Positions 21,335-31,485 of a DNA stretch of 64,000 bases are shown in pieces. The DNA is taken from the NCBI GenBank assembly GCA_947095585.1, contig OX352761.1, positions 83,257,919 through 83,321,918 of the forward strand, written 5' to 3'. Position 1 is the first letter of the stretch; each line of letters begins with the position of its first letter. The notes below the pieces were generated by a model, which searched no databases, had not been told where the DNA came from, and saw nothing but the letters and a program-made list of their open reading frames with translations. Source of the DNA: Nephrocerus scutellatus (Eukaryota; Arthropoda; Insecta; Diptera; Pipunculidae). A program made the position numbers and the translations under genes.

Positions 21335-22169
21335 TAAATTCTCTATATTAACTTCGCGTGCCCGTGGCTGGCTGGCTGGTTGGCTGGCTGGCTGGTCAGA
21401 TTTTCTGATTAATTTTTAACCACTTCCCAAAGCCCGATTTTATTGATATTACACACATGTATATTTCCGGTGACAATACTTTCTGTTAAAATTTCAGAGA
21501 GATCGGTCTTCGGGATTGGGGGGCTCCCATACAAATTTTGCCATTTAGCTCCTTCAGATCATATCATAATATAATGACTGTGTTCTGTGTGAGCTGTAAG
21601 CAGCGCTGCTTGCTTTACGATTGGAGTTGTTTTGTTGTTCTGTTGCAGCAGAGAGTATAGAGATATCAAGAGGAAGTAGACTCAGTTGTGGAAGTACACT
21701 TAGTTGTGTGAGTGCATTCTTAATTTGTGTTTAGTAGAATATTACAAGTATATGAAGAACTGGTTACGCATTCACACTGCTTTACAGCTTAACTCAACTC
21801 GAAAGAAAGAAATTAAGTGGTACTTCGTACATCATTGTGTGTACGTCGCACCAACCGTGTACTGTGGCTGCAATGTTTTCACCACCAAATGGAGAATTTC
21901 ACCACAAAATCGAATATCCGATCAAAGAATTTACAAGAAAAATTTCAATTTTTAAAAATTCGCTTGCCCGTGGCACGTCCGTCTGTCGGTCGGTCGGTCT
22001 GATTGTCGCGGAATCTTGCGATCAATTCAAATTCAAAATCAAAGCCCAATTTTGTTGACATTATGCACACATGTGTATTTCCGGAGACAAAACTTTCTAT
22101 TTAAATTTGTGGCCCTGAGACCCGAGGGATGCCCATATAAATTTTTTAAAAAATAACCCGATTTTCTCT
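21335..22169 (-). repeat. dispersed modular repeat family, copy with two tetranucleotide tracts
   Basis: Starts aaattctctatattaacttc, then gcgtgcccgtg and (GGCT)n at 21365-21400. Sub-units follow (cacatgtatatttccggtg). The conserved inner module at 21570-21900 reads gactgtgttctgtgtgag and gcagcgctgc, the inverse of 5.8 and 32.7 kb. A second end lies near 21950 (cgcttgcccgtgg) followed by gtcggtcggtcgg. It is abruptly followed by the (AAAC)n tract. Confidence 0.7.
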
Positions 22170-23256
22170 AACAAACAAACAAACAAACAAACAAACAAAC
22201 AAACAAACAAACAAACAAACAAACAAACAAACAAACAAACAAACAAACAAACAAACAAACAAACAAACAAACAAACAAACAAACAAACAAACAAACAAAC
22301 AAACAAACAAACAAACAAACAAACAAACAAACAAACAAACAAACAAACAAACAAACAAACAAACAAACAAACAAACAAACAAACAAACAAACAAACAAAC
22401 AAACAAACAAACAAACAAACAAACAAACAAACAAACAAACAAACAAACAAACAAACAAACAAACAAACAAACAAACAAACAAACAAACAAACAAACAAAC
22501 AAACAAACAAACAAACAAACAAACAAACAAACAAACAAACAAACAAACAAACAAACAAACAAACAAACAAACAAACAAACAAACAAACAAACAAACAAAC
22601 AAACAAACAAACAAACAAACAAACAAACAAACAAACAAACAAACAAACAAACAAACAAACAAACAAACAAACAAACAAACAAACAAACAAACAAACAAAC
22701 AAACAAACAAACAAACAAACAAACAAACAAACAAACAAACAAACAAACAAACAAACAAACAAACAAACAAACAAACAAACAAACAAACAAACAAACAAAC
22801 AAACAAACAAACAAACAAACAAACAAACAAACAAACAAACAAACAAACAAACAAACAAACAAACAAACAAACAAACAAACAAACAAACAAACAAACAAAC
22901 AAACAAACAAACAAACAAACAAACAAACAAACAAACAAACAAACAAACAAACAAACAAACAAACAAACAAACAAACAAACAAACAAACAAACAAACAAAC
23001 AAACAAACAAACAAACAAACAAACAAACAAACAAACAAACAAACAAACAAACAAACAAACAAACAAACAAACAAACAAACAAACAAACAAACAAACAAAC
23101 AAACAAACAAACAAACAAACAAACAAACAAACAAACAAACAAACAAACAAACAAACAAACAAACAAACAAACAAACAAACAAACAAACAAACAAACAAAC
23201 AAACAAACAAACAAACAAACAAACAAACAAACAAACAAACAAACAAACAAACAAAC
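22170..23256 (+). repeat. (AAAC)n microsatellite, 1,087 bp, apparently uninterrupted
   Basis: About 271 perfect copies of the tetranucleotide; no interruption is visible in the lines shown. It ends with a single change (aaacgaac). It sits inside the dispersed repeat family. The long FVCL-type frames on the minus strand are read-through of the repeat, not genes. Confidence 0.97.
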
Positions 23257-23269
23257 GAACCTAATCAAA

Positions 23270-23770
23270 ATCTAATCTTATTTATAAGGGCCTTGCGGCC
23301 GAACCCGGGTCTCGATAACTACCAAATTTTAGAAAAAGTATTATTTATTGGGTATACACATGTGTGTAAAATTTTAAAAAAATCGGGTAATTTTTATTTT
23401 AAATTTGTATGGGAGCCCCACGAACCCGGGTCCGATCACTTTCAAATTTGAAAAGTATTGTCACCGGAAATCCACATGTGTACAAAATTTCGGGATAATC
23501 GGGCTTTAGGAAGTGTGTTAAAACATGATAATTAAAAAAAAAATTTGTATTGAATATATATTTTGTGCATTAGCAAAAGGGCTAGTACATTTTTCTACAA
23601 AAGTATATTCGAATTGAACAAGTCTGTTATACAAATATTTGGACGTATAAACATTGACTAAAAACTTGTTATTTCTGTATAAATATCTCACAAAATTAAA
23701 AGAAAAAAACAACCCATAAAAAGTAAATTTTTTTTATCTAAATTCCCTAATCGCAGAAATTGATATGGAA
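23270..23770 (+). repeat. dispersed modular repeat family, partial copy
   Basis: Starts ataagggccttgcggccgaa, has two sub-units (ggtatacacatgtgtgtaaa and tttgtatgggagccccacga), and ends aacaacccataaaaagtaaa near 23710-23735. The same text starts again at 24263, so 23270-23530 and 24263-24530 are direct repeats. Confidence 0.7.
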
Positions 23771-24262
23771 GCCCATCGATCCTGGGTCATTTTTTTTTTG
23801 TTATTGTAGGAGAAAATCATCGAAAGAGACATTTGACATCAGATGTCAAATTTGAAAATGCTCAGATCATTTTATTCTGAGAAGTTAGAGCACGCTCATA
23901 CTCTGAGCAAATAAGAAACACGAGCATTTATCTTGAGAATTCTTTGACTGCTCTAAACTAATTAATGAAAACACGAAATGACAGAATATTGTGAAAACTT
24001 GTTGTTCTATCTGTAAGTTGATATCGACAACAAAAAACGACATCAATAAAAATACAATTCAGTAAAAAAGTAAGTAAGTTGAATTAAGCATAAAACATTT
24101 ATGTCTCGTTTCATTTGCTGGGTTCATTTGTGCGTGAGCTAAGATTTCTCTCTCTCTCCACCACCAAAACCAAGCAGCGCAGCCGACTGCGCAGCACACA
24201 AGGCACACAGTTACTAAAGTACGACGGTATCTAATGCCATTATATTATATTTAAAAAAATGT
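23771..24262 (+). repeat. inner module shared with 33.87-34.33 kb in inverted orientation
   Basis: Contains catttgacatcagatgtcaa, gctcagatcattttattctg, cacgctcatactctgagcaa, and ctcgtttcatttgctgggtt before a CTCT run and gcgcagccgactgcgcagca. Each reappears reverse-complemented in 33.87-34.33 kb. Non-coding. Confidence 0.8.
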
Positions 24263-24535
24263 ATAAGGGCCTTGCGGCCGAACCCGGGTCTCGATAACTA
24301 CCAAATTTTAGAAAAAGTATTGTTTATTGGGTATACACATGTGTGTAAAATTTAAAAAAAATCGGGTAATTTTTATTTTAAATTTGTATGGGAGCCCCAC
24401 GAACCCGGGTCCGATCACTTTCAAATTTGAAAAGAAAGTATTGTCACCGGAAATACACATGTGTACAAAATTTCAGGAAAATCGGGCTACAGGAAAAGCG
24501 TTAAAAATTGATAATAAAAAAAAAATTGTATTGAT
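24263..24535 (+). repeat. dispersed modular repeat family, partial copy (partner of 33.61-33.87 kb)
   Basis: Two sub-units identical in layout to 23270-23530, ending cgggctacaggaaaagcgtt. The inverted counterpart at 33610-33870 begins tttttaacgcacttcctaaa. Confidence 0.75.
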
Positions 24536-24539
24536 TAGA

Positions 24540-24955
24540 TACTCACAAAATTTCAGCTCTCAAGGTCGTGGTTAGGTTAGGTTTCAATGAAGTACAAAAA
24601 TATAAATTTTCACCCATCACACGCGACACACGCGAAACGTGAAACGGTCACACACGGAATATAAAAAGTGATATTTGGGACTAAGATACTCACAAAATTT
24701 CAGCTCTATAGGTCGTGTGCAAGGTCGTTAAAAAGGACCTCAAAAAGTCGAAAAAAAGAAAATTTCCACCCATCACACGCGCCACACTCGAATCACGACA
24801 CGCGTCACACATGGATTATAAAAAATGCTATCTGGACACTAGACACTCACAAAATTTCAGCTCTCTAGGTCGTATGAAAAGTGGTTAAAAAGGACCTCAA
24901 AATAGTCGAAAATACAGACAAAAAGGGGTCAAATAAAAGTTTTTAAAAATCCGAA
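24540..24955 (+). repeat. ~150 bp tandem repeat, three units
   Basis: Anchors aaatttcagctctc, aaatttcagctctat and aaatttcagctctct lie ~150 bp apart (24548, 24698, 24852). Each is followed by aggtcgtg-type text, tttttaaaggacctcaaaa-type text, cacgcgacacacgcg-type text and tataaaaaatgctat. This is the reverse complement of the array at 10.87-11.33 kb. Confidence 0.7.
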
Positions 24956-25159
24956 TTGAGTACAAATTTCCTAGGTCCAATATTCGCGTAGTATTGGTAT
25001 AATTAGTTGTTAGGATAATGCAAATTAACAAACTTACAAAACGAGTAACGATATAACTAAGGAGCGCATATTATATGAAGATTATATTAACACATCAATA
25101 AGACTAACAAAGGAATCAGCAAAAACGGAAAATTCCAAAAATTATAAGATACAGAAATT

Positions 25160-25390
25160 ATGATCTGGTGAAAGTGTTTCCTACGCTATAATCTACCCTC
25201 GAAAATATGCATTATTCGCACTAGTGTGTTAACATAGAAAACACTTTTGTTATTTATTGCAGTCACAGCGAACGCACATTCCCAGAGTAATTTTGCATTG
25301 CGCATAACTGTTTTAGCAGAAAAACCGGTTTTGGCCGTGTGAAAAATATCGTACATTACTCGCTTAATAGGGCTTATAATGTCCACTTTC
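25160..25390 (-). repeat. unclassified repeat, copy 2 (partner at 21.00-21.24 kb)
   Basis: See 21000-21240. Minus frame AKTVMRNAKLLWECAFAV, then KSVFYVNTLV. The preceding 24960-25159 shows nothing recognisable. Confidence 0.5.
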
Positions 25391-25439
25391 CTCGCTCGTT
25401 ATGTAATATACTACACAAGAATATAAGAGGGAAATGGTT

Positions 25440-26960
25440 ACTTTATACATCCCTTTTAGGATTGAAGAAACTGATGTTCTGACAGATATGAAATTTCTGC
25501 GTATTTCGATGACAGGTATGGAGCGGAGAAAAGAATTCGAATCAAATTTAGATATCGCTTAAACAATGAAAATTTGCGCGCGATTATGTCGGGAAGACAT
25601 GGAGCTCAATGATTCGCAGGCAACGAAATCAGGTTAATGTTCAGAAAATTCCCGATCCGTATCAACAGCTTCTTCAAGATCCGAATCCAGAAGTAACGAT
25701 GACGTAGTAGCAGCGACGATGAATAAGCTCGGAGCAATATGGAAGAAGAAAGACAACTTGATGGAGACTCCAGAGTTTCTCGATCTCATGAGAAAGGCAA
25801 ACGCAAAGGAATTGGTACAACATATTATATAGTTGTTAACATCAAAAAACCCAAACCCGTTACAACGATGTTATGGCAGGGAACTGTGCATCGGTGCCAA
25901 AACACGTGGGAAAATGGTTGGCTATGCAAATATAAAAGGAATTTATGAAGCAACAGTTCCTCTCAATCGAAATAAATCGATTCTTGATAAAAGATACCAT
26001 TCTTCACTAAAACCAGCCTGCTCGTTAACAATTCAAAATTTGATGAAATTTTTTACAAATACAGTAAAACACATTCACCTTTGGTCTACGTAGCCTTATC
26101 CAGGGTCACAGCTCAAGAAGGAATTGATATTGTACCAACTGATGAGCGTCAACGTTTTTACCATGATAGACGAGAAAATGAAACGATGCTTCCATTAAGA
26201 AACGAGTTTACCCGGCTATCTACTGTCCATCTTCAAACAATTGGTCGGATTTTACTCGAAAAAATCAGTAGAGGGAATACGACAATCTTTTTCCGTTTAT
26301 GTTATCAGAAACTTGGCTTCGTAGCTAGGAACGGTTCGAAATTGAAAATTTCAATTGCATAACACATCACAGACGATCAAGCATTAAGCGCGCATGGGTG
26401 GGGGGAGGGGGCGTCGGCATCTATCAAAATGCTGGCGATTCGCAACACGACTTGACTGACTGTGATGATGCTTACTTGAGAGCAAATTCCCAGCACGTTA
26501 TTCAAACCAAATCTGCTTTTCGGGACATATGAGCCGCGATATGTACTTTGCTTAACGGTAAACAAATTGTATTGGTCATAGTTTATATTTCAGTCAATCA
26601 GAACGTTTTCTGCACGAGGCATTGTTAGCATATACTGGTGGGGACTCAAAACTATTAAAGAAGCGTTATCATGAACTTCCGCTAATACTTGGCAGCGATT
26701 TCAATATTCACTTCCATAAAGATGTCGGATTGCGCTTAGTATTTTTGAAAAAAGAACTTAATTTAGATTGAGTTTCTGGTAGAACACTGGGGGCGACTAG
26801 ATATGGTACAACCATTGATGCAATGTTTTCACGATTCGTAACTCATGTAATTTCCGACGTTCACGCATCATATTTTAGTTACCACAAATTATTGTCGTAG
26901 TATTTAATAATAACGTTACTATTCACGAAATTAATAATATTCAAGATGATGTTAACGCTG
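25440..26960 (+). mobile_element. Helentron (Helitron-like) remnant: helicase with endonuclease
   Basis: Decayed coding of a Helitron-type Rep/helicase protein that carries a C-terminal APE-type endonuclease, the Helentron arrangement (family knowledge). In order: LYIPFRIEETDVLTDMKFLR (~25440-25500); METPEFLDLMRKANA (~25760); ATVPLNRNKSILDKRYHSSL (~25960); FDEIFYKYSKTHSPLVYVAL, which ends at the PIF1 motif VI VYVALSRVTAQEG (~26080-26115); RFYHDRRENETMLPLRNEFT; then endonuclease text VGIYQNAGDSQH (~26420), LILGSDFNIHF (~26680), ATRYGTTIDAMFSRF (~26800) and ASYFSYHKLL. Helicase motif I (Walker A) and the motifs between it and ~25860 are missing, so an internal deletion removed the ATPase core. 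There are many frame changes. Confidence 0.85.
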
Positions 26961-28440
26961 AAGGAAATCAATCTTCCTAACAACAATGTATTTATGATAT
27001 ACATTTTTATGTAAAGTATATACATGCTTTCAGTATTATAAGGTATGCTTTTATTTACCCTTTCTTGCGTATTGTATATATTCCAAGATTATCATTCTTA
27101 AGAAGTAAACTCAAGTCGCGCATCAGAGCTGACACGCATATTTTTTTATTATCATTTTGATATGAGCGACGTTTTTTACCGATTTCTTTACTAAAAATTC
27201 TTATAAAGATAAAAAATCAAAGAAAGTAAATTTTTGACGCAAACCGTTATAACCGTCTGCAGACGGTCTACAAAAAACGTTATCAAAGCTATATTATATT
27301 ATTTAATGTTACAAATCTGATAATTTATTCTCATATAATAATTAACACCTAACATAATTTTTACAATGAAAATATGTGAATAATTAATATTTTATATAAT
27401 TTTGAAAAATCACTTTTACACCAACTAATTAAAAGCACTCACTGCAATAGCTTATGACATTCAACTTACAATAACTTCCGCAAAACACATTAAAACAGAC
27501 AAAGCATCGCCAGCAGCGAGAATGTACAGTACTTGTTAGAATATATATAACGGTTCAATTGATTATAAACAACTCTTGACCAAAGTATACTCATTTAAAA
27601 AAAGACTGTCTGTACACGGTTATAACGGTTTGAGGGTTAAATAAATTGATAACGTTTAGCTTTGAGGATTTTCCATGAACTAATTTACAGACAAATCACT
27701 GTTTATAACACTAGTGTGCCAACCAACTTTTTTAGAGTAAAAAATCTAAAAATGCAATCATATATTTATTTCTTTTTAAGTTAATAAATTCGTCCTTCGG
27801 TTAGTTATTATTTTTCTAAATAAAATGCGATCAGTGTGGGACAACTATTACTTTAGCTTACACACAATGAATAAACCAGCTGTTAAAATTGTGTTCATTA
27901 ATGTAAGCAATATTCGAAAACCGTATGTAAGTCTCTGCTAGTAAAACAAGCTCATTAGGGGTGAAGTCAAAGTTATTTGAGTATAGGTTGCACATGTTTT
28001 ATTTAGTATTATAGTATTATTTTTTGAAAATTTGTTTAGACTACACACACATTTATTACACATCTCACTTATTATGCTGGTATTATAAATACAAGTTCGA
28101 ACTACCGCCAACTGCATAACAAATAACACAGACACAATTATAATGTCACGTCGATCGCGCACCAACTAAACGAGACTCTCTTAATGCGAGAGACGACTTA
28201 AAGCTTTGCTAGAAAGCCAAGGACACCTTAAACAAAAATCGAAGTCGCAACACGCACTCTGAGTTGGTTTGAATTTAAAAAATGTATGTTTTTAACGTGC
28301 ACCTTGGTGATGTACGTATGCACTAATACACAGACATTGCGTCAGTCGTTCTTGTGTAAATTATTGTTCATATATTTTATTTTCTGTAGACGAGCTCATT
28401 TAAATTACCAAAATTTGGTCGCTTAGTTTAGCATAAGTAG
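26961..28440. other. AT-rich intergenic sequence upstream of the protease gene
   Basis: No supported gene. One minus-strand frame (28165-27938) has a cysteine pattern C-x10-CNKCVC but opens with TTG right after an in-frame TAG, so it is reported as a finding rather than as a CDS. Otherwise low-complexity AT-rich DNA. Confidence 0.4.
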
Positions 28441-28454
28441 GCATTTATAAATCA

Positions 28455-28463
28455 TATAAAAGG
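28455..28463 (+). promoter_or_regulatory. candidate TATA box of the serine protease gene
   Basis: TATAAAAGG lies 215 bp before the ATG. It would place transcription start near 28485 and give a ~190 nt 5' UTR. No strong initiator (TCAGT) is seen at the expected spacing, so this is a candidate only. Confidence 0.35.
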
Positions 28464-28677
28464 CATATCAGCTTGTGATTTTATTGAGTTATGATCTCTT
28501 TGCATCTACATCGGATAAGTACCTAAGCATTTATAAAATTAGTATATTAAATTCTAAACGCGTGTATTAAATATTTGATATTAATTTTGAGAATTAAAGT
28601 TATCCAAATTTCATTAATATTACAAAATAACGAACCTTGCAAATTTTTTACTAAAAATCCCAGTTAAGCTTACTGCA

Positions 28678-30762
28678 ATGATAAACGGCGTTAGACTATC
28701 AAAAAAATTTATATTCACTGCCTTTTACCTTCTCTCTTGGAGTATTAATGTATATTCACTGCCATCCTCAGAGCTGATGTCGTCATCCTGTAACTGCGGT
28801 ATGTGATGATTTATTAACTTGTAAATTATAAAAGGTGCTATTCTACTGTTATAGATATTATAGATATTATATTTTCTTAATATTTCTAAAATAGAAATAC
28901 AAATTACATTTTACCTGTTAAATGACCATCTTATCACACATATTTTTCATTCATTTTTACTGATCACTTTTTACATTAATTTTGCTATCGCTATGCTTGC
29001 AAAAAGTTTTTCACGAAGTTTCCTAAACTAGAACAAAAAAAAGCTTCATTAAAAACAAATTAGCTGTCCAAAAGTATTTTAAAATTACAATTTTAGCTTT
29101 CTTAGAAAAGTATTCTTGGATTCAATGTAGTACATATATGAAATTATTATAGTGGTTTGTACTAGAATAATAGATGTTTTTAAACCACAACTGAATGATT
29201 TAAAAAAATTAGCATTTTATTTATTTGAAATTTACATTATCTGTTATAAAAATAACTGTCATCGCTAATCTATTATTTGAATGTGAACATTTAGACCTTC
29301 GACCAAACTACTTAAACCAAAAAAATGAATCGTATTACTTAACCAAAATTATCAACATGAAACCGAATATAAAGCATTTTTAATTTTTAATATCCAGAGG
29401 TCATGCCACGACAAAGTGCCAACACTCAGCTGGTATGCGCATACAACACTAATCCATAGCTAACAATAAATTAACCTTGCACTTGACTTTAGCCAACATA
29501 GACATTTTTTGTCGGATATTTTGAATACACCTTGTTAGTTTGTCTATCGGACCGTAATTACCGTAAACCGTGCAAACCTTCAAATTCAAAGAAATTAAAA
29601 TTAATTTATGAATAACCGTGGTTGTCATATGAAAGTAAAAAAAACAATTTATTTTGTTTGTCCGTGATTGTTGATTTTGTTTTTTTTATTTTTTATTTTT
29701 ACGCGCAAAATCCATCTTTTCTAGTAGCACATCGAGCTTAGCTTGTTCGCATAATGTACCTATGTACATTGATTTCTTTGGGGCAAGCTATTATTTTTCA
29801 TATACTAACAACTATGTTTTCTGTTATTATATTACAGTTTGTGGAGTTCGAGGCCGCTCAAATCGAATCGTAGGTGGAAAGGTCTCAACTCCTCATGAGC
29901 AGCCTTGGTTGGCTGGTCTGTGGCGTCAGGGAAAACTTTATTGCGGAGCAACTATAATATCGCGCAATTTTCTTGTAACTGCCGCACATTGCGTTTACAG
30001 CTATGCGCCTAGTGAAATTCGCATCTATCTTGGAGGTCATGAAATATCAAAAGATTATACGGAAATTCGAAGAATCAAGGCCATACACAATCATGAGTAC
30101 TTTGACGTTGTTTCATTTAACAACGATATTGCTTTGATTGAATTAGACAAACCGTTGCAGTATGGACCTCGAGTCCAGCCAGCTTGTTTACCAAGTGAAG
30201 GTTTGATTCCTTTTTTAAATTTCAGAATTTCAGAGATTGTTCAAATAAAAATGTTCATTAACATAAGGTGGATTTGACTATGCAGGAGTTATTGGAGTAA
30301 TTGCTGGCTGGGGACGAATCGGTGAAAAGAAAAATACATCACCAGTTTTGCAGTTCGTAAAGGTTCCAGTGTGGTCACAAGATCAATGTCAAGATGCCGG
30401 TTATGGCAAGAACCGCATCACAGACAACATGATGTGTGCTGGGTACCATGATGGCCAATATGATGCTTGTCAGGTGTGTGCTGGAAATTTTGATGTAAAA
30501 AAGTGTTCTTGTGATTTATATACACTGTTCTTAGGGCGATAGTGGTGGGCCAATGTTACACGAAGCTTCCTCCGGAAGCGTTGAGATCATAGGAATTGTG
30601 TCATGGGGACGTGGTTGCGGAAGACCAAACTTACCTGGAATTTACACACGTGTCGTAAATTACTTGCCTTGGATAAAGAGAAAAATATCAAACGGTTGTT
30701 TGTGCACGAGGAAAAATGCCGAAACCAACTACGTCGATTACATAACAGATCGCTGGATTTAA
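28678..30762 (+). CDS. secreted trypsin-like serine protease (S1A), four exons, 305 aa
   Basis: Join of 28678-28798, 29838-30200, 30268-30473 and 30535-30762 (918 nt). Introns are GT-AG; the first is phase 1 (1,039 bp), the second phase 1 (67 bp), the third phase 0 (61 bp). Exon 1 gives a signal peptide (residues ~1-27: basic start, core FIFTAFYLLSWSINVYS) and a short pro-region SSCNC that splices directly into VCGVRGRSNR|IVGG. Activation cleavage follows Arg50. The catalytic triad is His91 (TAAHC), Asp137 (NNDIAL) and Ser233 (GDSGGP). Asp227, six residues before Ser233, with Gly255 and Gly265, predicts trypsin specificity. Cys pairs expected from the fold are 76-92, 202-218 and 229-258; Cys157 probably ties the pro-region. 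NTS at 184-186 is an N-glycosylation site. The tail after the last helix is ~25 residues longer than minimal trypsins and holds CLC. No clip domain is seen. Substrate is unknown; it resembles the fly trypsin-like zymogens of the CNCxCG-RIVGG type. No disabling change is seen. Confidence 0.92.
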
Positions 30763-30864
30763 GAAGTGCGAGCGCTTTGATCCGTCACTTCATAATAATC
30801 TAGTCAATTTCAATTTAAATAAGTTTCATTAACAATTTTCTAAATAATTCAAATAATATCATTA

Positions 30865-30870
30865 AATAAA
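30865..30870 (+). terminator. polyadenylation signal AATAAA of the protease gene
   Basis: First AATAAA after the stop codon, 103 bp downstream, inside attaaataaaaaaaaa. This gives a short 3' UTR typical of fly genes. Confidence 0.6.
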
Positions 30871-30879
30871 AAAAAAACA

Positions 30880-31485
30880 TTTTGGTTGCACATCGACGAC
30901 CTTTCCTTAAGAAATACTGGTGAAACAATCAAAAAACTTAGCTAAACCGATTTAGTTTATACTAAACGTGTGTGCCCATTGGTGGTACATAGGAATTGGA
31001 AATTTACCCATGCTCGTGTGTATACCTATTCTGGTGGTACAAGTTAAAGAAATATTAATTACTAGCGGAAAAATCTGACGTTTTCCGGCTGGCTCATCCC
31101 ACTGACCCCCACCCAACTACTCCCGTCTACTGACCACCCGACCGCTTACCTCACGACCACTGACCTCCCAAACACTGACAGCCCCCACTTACCCCCATTT
31201 ACCATTGACCACCTCAGCCACCCAGTAAACTATAGAATCGACAGTTATATCAGCAAAAAATACAGGGTGTCCCATGACTCGATGGCCATAGCTTAACATC
31301 GTATTCTTTGGACAATTCTTAGTCGAAAGTGATTTATACACCAAAACACAATAGTTAAGGAGTTATGGGCAACGTTAAATTTAACGAATAAAATAAAGAC
31401 CTTGTTGAATTAATCAATGTAATGTTTTATTAATTAAGAATTTATTAATTACCAACACATGAACATTTTAAAATAAAAACAAAAC
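30880..31485. other. non-coding; includes a C-rich low-complexity stretch (31080-31220)
   Basis: The stretch 31080-31220 is built of irregular ctgaccacc/cccactgac words on the plus strand, unlike the AT-rich surroundings. Near 31263 starts tacagggtgtcccatgactc, a wording common at repeat borders in insects, but no element could be delimited. Confidence 0.4.

Noticed and set aside
22097..23268. Three overlapping ~370-385 aa frames of FVCL repeats on the minus strand
   Set aside because: Pure translation of the (AAAC)n microsatellite; a 4 bp repeat without stops is open in several frames.
27938..28165. Secreted 75-aa peptide with a signal sequence
   Set aside because: The apparent Met is TTG right after an in-frame TAG; kept only as a low-confidence internal-exon finding.
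29762..29837. Coding sequence upstream of the trypsin VCGVRG segment in the same frame
   Set aside because: This is intron 1 sequence; the acceptor attacag at 29837 and phase match with exon 1 at 28678-28798 explain the gene better.
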